From Catenulispora pinistramenti (GTDB taxonomy: Bacteria; Actinomycetota; Actinomycetes; Streptomycetales; Catenulisporaceae): a stretch of 60,098 bases of DNA. The notes under the pieces are model-generated. The model was not told the DNA's origin. It made no database searches and worked only from the letters and a program-made list of their open reading frames with translations. Positions within the stretch are counted from its first letter, which is position 1. Each line of letters begins with the position of its first letter. The DNA is taken from contig NZ_JAAFYZ010000040.1 of assembly GCF_018274385.1 (NCBI RefSeq), forward strand, positions 1-60,098, given 5' to 3'. A program made the position numbers and the translations under genes. Shown here piece by piece: positions 24,206 through 32,393 of the stretch.

Positions 24206-24599
24206 GCTGTTGTTAAGGGCTGTTCGGGTCTCTTTTTTGGGGGGCTGAAGTTTGGGGGTCGGGCGGCGGTTGGTGTGTGGGTTTCAAAGCTTTTTACGCC
24301 TTCGGTCATGGTTGTGCCGGTTCGGGGTTCGGGGTGGTGGGTGTGTTTGTCGGCTGCCGGTTCACGTGTTCACAACCCCGCCGCAACTCAGGCCTCTTCA
24401 ACTCCAGCAAGTCAGAGCAAGAGCACAGGCCAGATCAAGAGCAAGATCAACGGCACAGGCAAGATCAACAGCAAAGTCAAGGTCAAGGGCTGTGGTGAAG
24501 GGCCGGGCCTCCGGCGGGCCTCGGCAACCTCAGGGAAACTTGCGCGGTTCCCTGGGGTGGCTGGGTGAGTCTCAGCGGCTGTGGTTTGTGGGGTGGTGC

Positions 24600-24774
24600 G
24601 GTTCGTTCCCCTCGGTCGCGTCGTCAGCCCGGGGGGTACAGCACCGGTGTCCGGGGGTAAAGTCCGCGCGCTGCGGTTGGGTGCCTGAGCTGCGGTTTCG
24701 TGCAGCGCGAACTTGACCCCCGGCCACCGGCACTGTAGGCGAAGCCCTGCCGACGCGACCGAGGGGAACGAACC
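24600..24774. repeat. Internal 175-nt hairpin, left copy
   Basis: Bounded by GGTTCGTTCCCCTCGGTCGC on the left and the exact complement on the right. The inner parts also pair imperfectly (GTACAGCACCGGTGTCCGGG against CCGGCCACCGGCACTGTAGG). It is a long GC-rich stem. Its twin lies at 25144-25318 in the opposite arm with the same length. Confidence 0.8.
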
Positions 24775-25143
24775 GAAAACCAGCCGGAGAAATACAAAAC
24801 AGGGGGTGCGGTACCGGCGGCTCGGCGAGTTCGGCCGCCGGTCTGGGTACTGGCAGCGCACCAGCCCCGAGGTGCACATTCCCGGCTAGCGGGTGCGGAC
24901 CGCCCCGACTACCAACACAGACACCGACGGCTACCGGATCGACCTCGCAGCCAAAGCCGATGCTGCGGACAGCAAGGCCAGCCGGGGATATCAGTCGCGG
25001 TTGGTTGTTGTGGCACAGCCGCACCGCACCCGGGCATGTTCTCGACCAACTGACCAGCGACCCGCCGCCACGGCCTCACCGGCAGCCGCATCGCTAACCT
25101 GCGTCTTCGTTCCTTGCGATTGCTATTCTTCCGGCTGGTTTTC

Positions 25144-25318
25144 GGTTCGTTCCCCTCGGTCGCGTCGGCAGGGCTTCGCCTACAGTGCCGGTGGCCGGGG
25201 GTCAAGTTCGCGCCGTGCGAAACCGCCGCCTACCTGCATGTCCGCAGCGCGCGGACTTTACCCCCGGACACCGGTGCTGTACCCCCCGGGCTGACGACGC
25301 GACCGTGGGGAACGGACC
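25144..25318. repeat. Internal 175-nt hairpin, right copy
   Basis: It begins with GGTTCGTTCCCCTCGGTCGC and ends with a diverged complement (GACCGTGGGGAACGGACC). It has the same length as the left copy, and the two are inverted with respect to each other about a centre near 24959. Each copy is also self-complementary, so alternative pairings between four copies of the boundary motif are possible. Confidence 0.8.
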
Positions 25319-26023
25319 GCACCACCTCACAGGCCGCAGCCGCTGAGACTAGATCGGCCACCCGAGGGAACCGCGCTAGTTTCCCTGAGGTTGCCGAGGC
25401 CCGCCGGAGGCCCGGCTCTTCACCACAGTGGTCTGGCGCGTTGCAGCGCCGTCGTGTCGGCGCGAAAATGACCCCGAGAGGTGCTGTCAACGTCGCTGAC
25501 GGCTCACCTCGCCCCGCTCGTCATGATCCTGCGAACACTGAGCCGACGCAGCGATATCGGAGCGGTTCGCGAACTGAACCCGAAGCTTCACGCGACGGCA
25601 CGGATCCTTGACTGCCATCTGCACCAACATCGCCTGGGAGGCCGGGCCATTTCATGGTGCCCTGGGTCACCCTCATTTTCCGGCTAGCTCTTGACCTTGA
25701 CTTTGCTGTTGATCTTGCTCTTGCTTGTGCCGTTGATCTGGCCTGTGCCCTTGCTCTGACTTGCTGGAGTTGAAGAGGCCTGAGTTGCGGCGGGGTTGTG
25801 AACGCGCGAACTGGCAGCCGACAAACAGACCCGCCGACCCGAACCCCGAACCGGCACAACTATGACCGAAGGCGTAAAAAGCTTTGAAAACCACAACCAG
25901 ACCGCAACCCGGCCCCCAAACTCCAGCCTCCCAAAGAGACCCGAATCCCGAATCGAATCCCAAAGCGTAGAGCCCGCCACCCGAGGCTCCGCACCGAAGT
26001 TCCGTTCCGGTACCGAGCCTCAG

Positions 26024-26525
26024 CTATTGTCCGGCCTCATCCATCAGCTCTGCGACGATCGCCGCCTTCAGCTCCGAGTAAGCCGTCAGCATTCCGGTCG
26101 CCTCAGCGGCCTGTTGCTTGGCGAGCGCGTAGCGAGCGGCAGCGTCCGGTTTCGTCCGCAAGTGGTCGCGGAACCTGATGTTGGCCGTCCAGATCCGACC
26201 CCGGCGCTCGACGACCGTGGCGTTGGCGGGCACTGCGCTCCGGCGCCGCAAGTACTCTCTTCCGGTCCGCCGGTCTGCCCCAGGTGCTCGAATCCGAGCT
26301 CGCGTAAGCGATCCACGACTCGACCGGTGTCGTCGGGCGCGCAGCCGACCTGCACATCGATGATCGGCTTGGCGGCCAATCCGGGGACCGATGTGGAGCC
26401 GATGTGCGCGACATCGACGGGCAGGTCGCTCAGCGCGCGCTCGACCTGTGCCACGAGCCCGTGCCCCAGATCCAGCCAGGCCGGATCGGGGGGCACGACC
26501 TCGATCGGCTCGTCTGTGTCGGGGT
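26024..26525 (-). pseudogene. GrpB-family (UPF0157) gene, frameshifted and lacking a clear start
   Basis: Read leftwards, one frame gives the front of a GrpB domain (EPIEVVPPDPAWLDLGHG, then AHIGSTSVPGLAAKPIIDVQ) up to GFEHLGQTGGPE near 26260. The rest of the family (EYLRRRSAVPANATVV, then IRFRDHLRTKPDAAARYALA) continues in another frame to the TAG at 26024. One missing base, or two extra, in the GGACCGGAAGAGAGTAC stretch explains the break. No ATG, GTG or TTG precedes the first part in frame before the stop of the upstream gene. GrpB-like proteins belong to the nucleotidyltransferase superfamily, function unclear. A sequencing error is the main alternative for the frameshift. Confidence 0.7.
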
Positions 26526-26927
26526 TCAGTCTCCGCTCTCCAACGTCAGGATCGCGTCGGCCAGTCGGGCGATCTCCGCGGCCAACAGCTCCGTCTGCTG
26601 CCGCTGCTGGTGTGCGATGCGCGCCAGCCACGATCCGAAGAAGAGGAAGCCGCCGAGCGTGGTCAGCGCCAGGCCGCCGATTCCGCCCGAGACCAGGTAC
26701 GACACCTGCTCGAAGGTGTAGGGCGTGTGGGCCGCGCCGTACCAGCCGAGGCCGATCGCCAGCAGGCCCAGCGGCATCAGCAGGCTGCCGGCCAGGGACA
26801 GTCCTTGCTGCATCAGTCTTTCGGACTCGGTGGTCCGGGTCTTCGGGCGGGCCGCGACGGTCGCCGCCGCGGTGGTCCGCGGTCGGCCGTTGACGGCGCG
26901 GCCCGCCCAGGTCTTCGCAGTGCTCAT
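26526..26927 (-). CDS. Hypothetical two-helix membrane protein
   Basis: A 133-residue protein: a basic, Thr/Ala-rich N-terminus (about 1-40), two membrane helices (LSLAGSLLMPLGLLAIGLGW at about 44-63 and a second near 76-98) and a polar C-terminal helix rich in Gln/Glu/Arg. The family is not recognised. ATG 26927 follows GGAGGG with ideal spacing. The gene lies 57 bp after the secreted protein of the Liv-type operon and may be the last real gene of that transcript. Its stop adjoins the broken GrpB-like gene. Confidence 0.75.
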   Translation of the reverse strand: MSTAKTWAGRAVNGRPRTTAAATVAARPKTRTTESERLMQQGLSLAGSLLMPLGLLAIGLGWYGAAHTPYTFEQVSYLVSGGIGGLALTTLGGFLFFGSWLARIAHQQRQQTELLAAEIARLADAILTLESGD

Positions 26928-26983
26928 CGATCACCCTCCAGTGCGGTTCGCGCCGTTGCTGTCGCCGTTGCCGGCCGTGGCCC

Positions 26984-28792
26984 TCATTCCTCGAACTCCC
27001 GCAGATCCGGCACCCCGGTCGAGTGCCCGGCCTCGCAGCCCGCACCGCCGAACAGCAGGTTGCTGTACTTCTTCAGCCCCCAGGCGGCCAGGCACGCCAC
27101 CACGGCCGCCCCGAGCATCAGCTGCCCGGGCAGGCCGCCGAACGCGGCCGGCGACACCTTCGCCGCGACGTTCTGCATCGGCGGGCTCGGAGCCATGCTT
27201 CCCGTTGTCCCGCCCGCCGATCCGCCGGTCGTGCCGCCACCGGTGGTGCCGCCGACGGTGCCGCCACCGGTCCCGCCGCCGACGCTCCCGCTGCCCACCG
27301 AGCCGCCGGTGGTGCCGCTGATGTCGGAGCCGCCGGTGGTTGAGCCGCCCGTGGACGATCCGCCGCTGGTGCCGGAGGACGAGGACGAACTGCCGCTGCC
27401 GCTGCCGCTGGACGGCTGTGTGGTCGGCCCGCCGGTCGTTCCGCCGGACAAGTCGATGGCCTGCGAGGCGTCCGCCTGGGACTTGGCCGAGCCGATGGTC
27501 AGCACGATCTTCGGTGCCAGCTGCGGCAGCGTCGGGATGATGGTGCTCAACGGGGCCGGGAGCTGGGCCAGGAGCTGCGGCGGGATCTGCGCGAACAGCT
27601 GGTTCAGCACCGGCGTGAGCGGCAGCATCGCCTTCAGCTTCGCGGTGTCGATCGTCACCTGGAGCCCGTGGCTGAACATCTGGCCGGCGGTGTCCTTCGA
27701 CACGTCGCTGGCCGCCGGCAGCGCGATCGAGATCCCCAGCGGCGCCAGCAGCTGGTTCACCGTGTCCGGCAGTTGGGGCAGTGCGATCAGCCCGGCCGGG
27801 GTCTGGATCCCGTTCGCGGTGATCCCGAACGTCACCCCGGCCACCGACATCGAGCCGTAGTCGACGTTCCCGGTCGAGGTCCCCTTGACGCCGTCCGACG
27901 TGCTCTGCGAGGTGACCTTCAGGCCGTCGAACTCGATCAGCCCGCCGAGCAGCAACAGCTTGCCGGCGTCGGACTCCGCGGTGGCGACGGCCTTGCCGTT
28001 GGTCACCGTCGCCGAGGTCTGCGACCGCTCGCCCTGGATGTCCACGAGCGCCGACTGCCCGGTGAGGAACTGGATGAGCGTCCCCAGATCCGGCAGCTGG
28101 AGCGGCGACTGCCCGCCGCCGCCGAGCAGCCCGCCGAGCAGGCCGGGCGGGGCTGACGACGGCGCCGCCGACGGGGCGCTGGTCGGCGCGGATCCCGGCA
28201 GCGAGGGCCCGGTCCCCGGCAGCGGCAGTCCGAAGGTCGAGACCGACGTCGAGCCGTTGGCGTCGGTGTGCGATTGCATGTAGGAGCCGGGGATCGGCTG
28301 CATCGTCGCATCCGGAGTGGCGCCCGGAAACTGCACGTTCGTCAGGATCGGGTACTTCACGTTGGGGCTGTTGAACAGCTGCCCCAAGCCGAACGCGATC
28401 GCGTCCCCGGGCCACAGCCAGCTGGCCGTGGCGGCCCCGGTCGGCCCGGATCCGTAGCTCGCCCGGGTGTAGGAGAGGTCGAATTCGAGGTTCGGCTGTC
28501 CCGGCTGGGCCGGGATCGGGATCTTCGGGTCGTAGATCTCCATGGTGATCGGCGCGGCCGAGGCGGATATCGTCCAGCCGCCCAATCCCGGCGCCGCGCC
28601 GCCGTCCGCCGGACTCGGCGCCGGCGTCGTCGGCGACGGTGCCGTGCTCGCCCACACCCCGGGCGTGGCCAGCACCCCGATCGTCATCGCCGCGACGGCC
28701 GCTCCGCCGCGCCGGGCCGCTCGCCGTCGCGCGTCGCGCCGCCGCCGGTCCCGTCCGGAATCCCCTGCGCTCTTCGAACTCCCTGCACTCAC
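26984..28792 (-). CDS. Secreted, C-terminally membrane-anchored protein with Gly/Thr/Ser-rich linker
   Basis: A 602-residue exported protein. The Arg-rich N-terminus with hydrophobic stretch (GGAAVAAMTIGVLATPGVWA) looks like a signal sequence, possibly Tat-like in its basic run. About 330 residues of beta-rich extracellular sequence of unknown family follow, interrupted by a Pro/Ser/Ala stretch near 205-225. Then comes a repetitive GTTGG/GGSTTGG linker at about 455-540, and a C-terminal membrane helix (LMLGAAVVACLAAWGLKK) with a short tail. The GTG start overlaps the LivF-type ATPase stop by four bases, so it is translated with the importer and probably works beside it at the cell surface. 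Confidence 0.8.
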   Translation of the reverse strand: MSAGSSKSAGDSGRDRRRRDARRRAARRGGAAVAAMTIGVLATPGVWASTAPSPTTPAPSPADGGAAPGLGGWTISASAAPITMEIYDPKIPIPAQPGQPNLEFDLSYTRASYGSGPTGAATASWLWPGDAIAFGLGQLFNSPNVKYPILTNVQFPGATPDATMQPIPGSYMQSHTDANGSTSVSTFGLPLPGTGPSLPGSAPTSAPSAAPSSAPPGLLGGLLGGGGQSPLQLPDLGTLIQFLTGQSALVDIQGERSQTSATVTNGKAVATAESDAGKLLLLGGLIEFDGLKVTSQSTSDGVKGTSTGNVDYGSMSVAGVTFGITANGIQTPAGLIALPQLPDTVNQLLAPLGISIALPAASDVSKDTAGQMFSHGLQVTIDTAKLKAMLPLTPVLNQLFAQIPPQLLAQLPAPLSTIIPTLPQLAPKIVLTIGSAKSQADASQAIDLSGGTTGGPTTQPSSGSGSGSSSSSSGTSGGSSTGGSTTGGSDISGTTGGSVGSGSVGGGTGGGTVGGTTGGGTTGGSAGGTTGSMAPSPPMQNVAAKVSPAAFGGLPGQLMLGAAVVACLAAWGLKKYSNLLFGGAGCEAGHSTGVPDLREFEE

Positions 28793-29499
28793 GCCGCAGC
28801 ACCTCCCAAATACAGCGCGGCCAGATCGCGCCGGATGACGTCCGGCTCGTCGAAGGCCACGATCCTGCCGTGCGTCATCACGGCCGCGAAGTCCGCGACC
28901 CGCAACGCCATGTCAGCGAACTGCTCCACCGCGACCACGGTCACGCCCTGGTCCGCGATCTGTCCGAGCACGTCGTACAACTGCCGCACGATCAGCGGCG
29001 CCAGGCCCATCGACAGCTCGTCGACCAGCAGCACCGCCGGGTTGGTGACCAGGGCCCGGGCCATGGCGAGCATCTGCTGCTCGCCGCCCGACATCGAGCC
29101 GGCCAGTTGGTCGTAGCGCTCGGCCAGGCGCGGGAACCGGGTGAACGCGGTCTCGTAGATCTCCGCCGCCGACGCCTGCCCGACCAGCCCCGACAGCCGC
29201 AGGTTCTCCGCGACGGTGAGGTTCGGGAAGATGCCGCGGCCCTCGGGGATCGTGCACAGCCCGGCCCGGGCCAGCGCGTCCGGGGCGGCGTTGTTCACAT
29301 GCGACCCGCCGAGGTGGACGTGCCCGGACGTGGCCCGCAGCCGGCCCGAGCACACCTTCATCAGGGTCGTCTTCCCGGCGCCGTTCGGGCCGAGCAGGGC
29401 CACGACCGCGCCGCGGGGGACCGCCAGATCGACGCCGTGCAGCACTTCGATCCGGCCGTAGGCCGCGTGCACGCCTTCCAGTTCGAGGATCGGGGCCAT
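28789..29499 (-). CDS. Branched-chain amino acid-type ABC ATPase (LivF-like)
   Basis: A 236-residue ATPase of the HAAT family. Walker A is GPNGAGKTT, signature MSGGEQQMLAMAR, Walker B LLVDELSMGLAP; the last is typical of LivF rather than LivG, and the length also matches LivF. It energises uptake with the LivG-like partner encoded upstream. The start overlaps the LivG-like stop (ATGA) and the stop overlaps the secreted-protein start (GTGA), so the whole set is one coupled operon read leftwards. The substrate may be an amino acid, amide or urea-like compound. Confidence 0.92.
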   Translation of the reverse strand: MAPILELEGVHAAYGRIEVLHGVDLAVPRGAVVALLGPNGAGKTTLMKVCSGRLRATSGHVHLGGSHVNNAAPDALARAGLCTIPEGRGIFPNLTVAENLRLSGLVGQASAAEIYETAFTRFPRLAERYDQLAGSMSGGEQQMLAMARALVTNPAVLLVDELSMGLAPLIVRQLYDVLGQIADQGVTVVAVEQFADMALRVADFAAVMTHGRIVAFDEPDVIRRDLAALYLGGAAA

Positions 29500-30416
29500 C
29501 AGAACCAGCCTCCTGACGCCGGTTCGCCGCTTTCCGGGCCGGGGCCTTTCGGCAGCGGCGGTACCGGCGACGCCGGCGGTACCGGCGGTGTCGGCGGCAG
29601 GGCCGCGGCGTCGTCGGGACCGGCGGCCGGGAGGACGAGCGTGTGACCGTCGTCGGGCTCGTGCTCTGCGTCGGGCTCGTGCTCTTCGTCGTCCTCCGGC
29701 TCGTCCTCCTCGCCGAGATACGCCTTGCGCACCAACGGATCCGCCTGCACCTCGGCCGGCGTCCCCGAGGCGATCAACCGCCCCCGGTCCAGCACGTGGA
29801 TCACGTCCGAGACCCGCATGATGAGGCCCATGTCGTGCTCCACGATCAGCACCGCCCGGCCTTGCGAGGCCAGATCGCGCAACAGCTCGCCGAAGGATTC
29901 GGTCTCGGCCTCCGACAGCCCCGAGGACGGTTCGTCCAGCAGCAGCAGCTCCGGATCGATCGCCAGCGCCCGGGCCAGTTCCACGAGCCGCGCGACGCCG
30001 GTCGGCACCGAGTCGGCGCGGGCGTCGGCGTAGCGCTCCAGTCCGATCCGTTCGATCAGGCCCCGGGTCACCTTGGCCGGCTTGGCGTTCTTCGCCCGCA
30101 CCGCGTCGGCCGCGACCCGGATGTTCTCCTCGACGGTCAGCGATCCGAACGCCTCCAACCGCTGGAACGTCCGCGCGATCCCGTGCCGGGCCCGGCGGTG
30201 CGTGGGGGTGTGGGTGATGTCGTGCCCGTCCAGGAACACCCGGCCGCCGGTCGGTTTCTGCAGGCCGGTGACCACGTTGAACAGCGTGGTCTTCCCGGCC
30301 CCGTTCGGTCCGATCAGCGCGGTCACCTGCCCGCCCTCGGCCGAGATCGTCGCCTTGTCCACGGCCGTGACGCCGCCGAAGCGGACCGTCACCTCTTTCA
30401 CGTCCAACCGGGTCAC
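29499..30416 (-). CDS. Branched-chain amino acid-type ABC ATPase (LivG-like)
   Basis: A 305-residue ATPase. Walker A is GPNGAGKTT, Walker B LLLLDEPSSGL, and the GIARTFQRLEAF segment is characteristic of LivG. The usual signature LSGG is replaced by a VPTGVARLVELARALA segment, a divergence that deserves attention because the signature loop contacts ATP in the partner. The C-terminus has an extra ~65-residue tail, very acidic first (EDEPEDDEEHEPDAEHEPDD), then Pro-rich. The GTG at 30416 overlaps the permease stop. Confidence 0.9.
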   Translation of the reverse strand: MTRLDVKEVTVRFGGVTAVDKATISAEGGQVTALIGPNGAGKTTLFNVVTGLQKPTGGRVFLDGHDITHTPTHRRARHGIARTFQRLEAFGSLTVEENIRVAADAVRAKNAKPAKVTRGLIERIGLERYADARADSVPTGVARLVELARALAIDPELLLLDEPSSGLSEAETESFGELLRDLASQGRAVLIVEHDMGLIMRVSDVIHVLDRGRLIASGTPAEVQADPLVRKAYLGEEDEPEDDEEHEPDAEHEPDDGHTLVLPAAGPDDAAALPPTPPVPPASPVPPLPKGPGPESGEPASGGWF

Positions 30417-32377
30417 GCCTCGACCTCCGCGTTCTCCCCGACCGACACCGATCCGTCGATCGCAGAACTCTTACCCGCCCTGCCCGGATCCGCCACGGAC
30501 CGGGTGGCTATGCCGCGGGCGATCCCCGCCGACCCGAGCCCGAGCCGCGCGCCCAACGGGTTGTCCCGCAAGGAGAACAGCCATCCGGTGATCCCGTTCG
30601 GCTGCTTCCCGAGGCCGACCGCGGCGACCGCCAGGATCAGGAACAAGTAGGCCTGGGTGCTCGGATAGCTGTTCAGCGCCATCAGCAGCATCCCGCCGAG
30701 CAGCGCGCCGCTCACCGACGTCACGCCGGCGCAGACCACGATCAGCAACAGCGGCAGGCTGTTGAAGAACTGGAAGTTGGTGCTGCCGACCTGGTTCTGC
30801 AGTCCGGCGTAGAGCCCGCCGCCGAGTCCGGCGACGGCCGCCGACCCCGCGAACACCGCGACCCGGGCCAGCCGCGGGTTCAGACCCAGCGTGGCGCAGG
30901 CCGCCGGCGAGTCCCGCAGCGCGATCAGGACCCTGCCATAGCGGCCCTTGCGCAGCAGGATCACGCCGGCCCCGAGGACACAGAACACGGCCGCGGCCAA
31001 GATGGCGTAGGCCTTGTCCGACGTGAAGCGGTAGCCGAACATGTCCAGGCGCTTGGTGGTCAGCGAGCCGCCGAAGCCGCCGAGCGAGGGGTTCTGGAAC
31101 ACCATCGTGTCCATGATCTGCGCGAAGGCGATCGTCGACAGCGCCAGATACAAGCCCTGCAAACGTAATGACGGCAGGGCCACGAGGATCCCGGCCAGTG
31201 CCGCGAGCAACGCCCCGGCCAGTACCGCTGTGGGCGCCGAGGAGTGCATCTTCGCCACGGTCAGCGCGCCGACCCCGAAGAAGCTGAACTGCGCCAGCGA
31301 GACGTAGCCGCTGAATCCGGTCAGCGGCACCAGGGACAGCGCGAGGATCGCGAAGCACAGCCCGAGCGCCATCCGGTTCACGTTGACTTCGCTGAACACC
31401 GAGTTGCCGAAGACGACCGCGAGCAGCAGCAGCGCCGAAGCCAGTCCGACCCGCCGCATCTCCGGCGTGCGCACTCCCGCCACCCCGGCCAGCCGGCCGA
31501 CCCGCAGCTGGGCCTGCGGCATCAGCAACAGCATCAACAGCAGGAAGATGGCCGGGATCGCTTCGCGGAAGCCGGTCCAGCCGGGGCCGGTCCACAGGTA
31601 TCCGGACGCGTAGGCGTTCAGCAGCCCCAACACCAGCGCGCCGATGAAGGTCCGGGGCAGGCTGGTCAGCCGGCCGGCCATCGCCGCGGCGTAGGAGTTC
31701 ACGACCAGGAGCGTCAGGGATATGTAGTTCAGCTCGCTGGGTTGCGAGCAGACCAGCAGGATCCCGGCCAGCGCGGCCAGCGCCGAGCCCATGGCCCAGG
31801 CGATCGAGGACATCAGGTGCGGCCGGCCGCCGTGCAGCGCCAGCAGTTCCTTGTCGTCCACCGCCGCGCGCATCGCGACGCCGAGTCGGGTGAACTTCAG
31901 GAAGGCCCACAGCACGGCCCCGACGACCACCGCCAGGGCGACGGTCAGCAGATCGTTCCCGGTGATCCGGACCATCCCGACGGTCAGACCGTGGCCGGCG
32001 AAGAACTGCTGTACCTGGTGCACGCCCGGCGGCCAGATCTTCTCCGCGGCGCCGATCAGCCCGACCAGGACCGCGCAGGTCACCACGAGGGTGACGCCGA
32101 CCCCGGAGTCCGCGACCCGGCGGATGACCCAGCGTTCCAGCAGCGCGCCGAACAGCGGCGCCACCCCGAACACCACGATCAGGACCGAGAGCCAGTTGGA
32201 CAGGCCCTGGTTGTAGGCCAGTTCCCAGTAGACGAACGCCATGACCATCGCGGTCGCGCCGTGCGCGACGTTGAAGATCCGGGTGGTCGCGTAGGTCAGG
32301 ACGAGTCCGGACGCGGCGATCGCGTACGAGGCGCCGATGACCAGGCCCAGGACGGTGTACGTGAGGAAGACGTTCAT
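30413..32377 (-). CDS. Fused LivH-LivM-type ABC permease
   Basis: A 654-residue protein with two permease domains in one chain. Residues 1-295 are LivH-like (begins NVFLTYTVLGLVIGASYAIA, with YATTRIFNVAHGATAM), and residues 300-600 are LivM-like (GFSGYVSLAQFSFFGVGA, LRLQGLYLALSTIAFAQI, GRVLIALRDSPAACATLGL). About 16-18 membrane helices are visible. The two halves would form the channel for the neighbouring ATPases and binding protein. Fusions of this sort occur in some actinobacterial HAAT systems. The gene starts with ATG, 16 bp after the binding-protein stop. Confidence 0.93.
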   Translation of the reverse strand: MNVFLTYTVLGLVIGASYAIAASGLVLTYATTRIFNVAHGATAMVMAFVYWELAYNQGLSNWLSVLIVVFGVAPLFGALLERWVIRRVADSGVGVTLVVTCAVLVGLIGAAEKIWPPGVHQVQQFFAGHGLTVGMVRITGNDLLTVALAVVVGAVLWAFLKFTRLGVAMRAAVDDKELLALHGGRPHLMSSIAWAMGSALAALAGILLVCSQPSELNYISLTLLVVNSYAAAMAGRLTSLPRTFIGALVLGLLNAYASGYLWTGPGWTGFREAIPAIFLLLMLLLMPQAQLRVGRLAGVAGVRTPEMRRVGLASALLLLAVVFGNSVFSEVNVNRMALGLCFAILALSLVPLTGFSGYVSLAQFSFFGVGALTVAKMHSSAPTAVLAGALLAALAGILVALPSLRLQGLYLALSTIAFAQIMDTMVFQNPSLGGFGGSLTTKRLDMFGYRFTSDKAYAILAAAVFCVLGAGVILLRKGRYGRVLIALRDSPAACATLGLNPRLARVAVFAGSAAVAGLGGGLYAGLQNQVGSTNFQFFNSLPLLLIVVCAGVTSVSGALLGGMLLMALNSYPSTQAYLFLILAVAAVGLGKQPNGITGWLFSLRDNPLGARLGLGSAGIARGIATRSVADPGRAGKSSAIDGSVSVGENAEVEA

Positions 32378-32393
32378 CCCACGCGTCCCGCTC

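Larger units (their letters stand above)
24222..25946. repeat. Large nested imperfect palindrome (long inverted repeat with internal hairpins)
   Basis: The sequence from about 24222 to 24795 recurs in inverted orientation from about 25946 back to 25120. Identity is high by eye: for example TTTTTACGCCTTCGGTCAT on the left and its complement near 25865-25883, and the Lys-codon-rich tract at 24415-24487 against 25690-25755. The right arm has about 260 extra bases (roughly 25430-25690) absent from the left. Inside each arm is a 175-nt hairpin bounded by GGTTCGTTCCCCTCGGTCGC and its complement (24600-24774 and 25144-25318). A unique spacer of about 320 bp (24800-25118) separates the arms. Short frames exist in both arms, but none looks like a known gene. 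It could be a mobile-element relic, a MITE pair or a structured-RNA locus. Confidence 0.85.

Noticed and set aside
24893..25117. Possible gene in the spacer of the large palindrome
   Set aside because: Frames on both strands are short, lack ribosome sites and match no family I recognise; the spacer is described only as part of the repeat.
27200..27400. Short-period repeats on the plus strand resembling a repeat array (also 33580-33850)
   Set aside because: These are codon repeats of Gly/Thr/Ser linkers inside real minus-strand genes; the units are too short and irregular for CRISPR and have no spacers.
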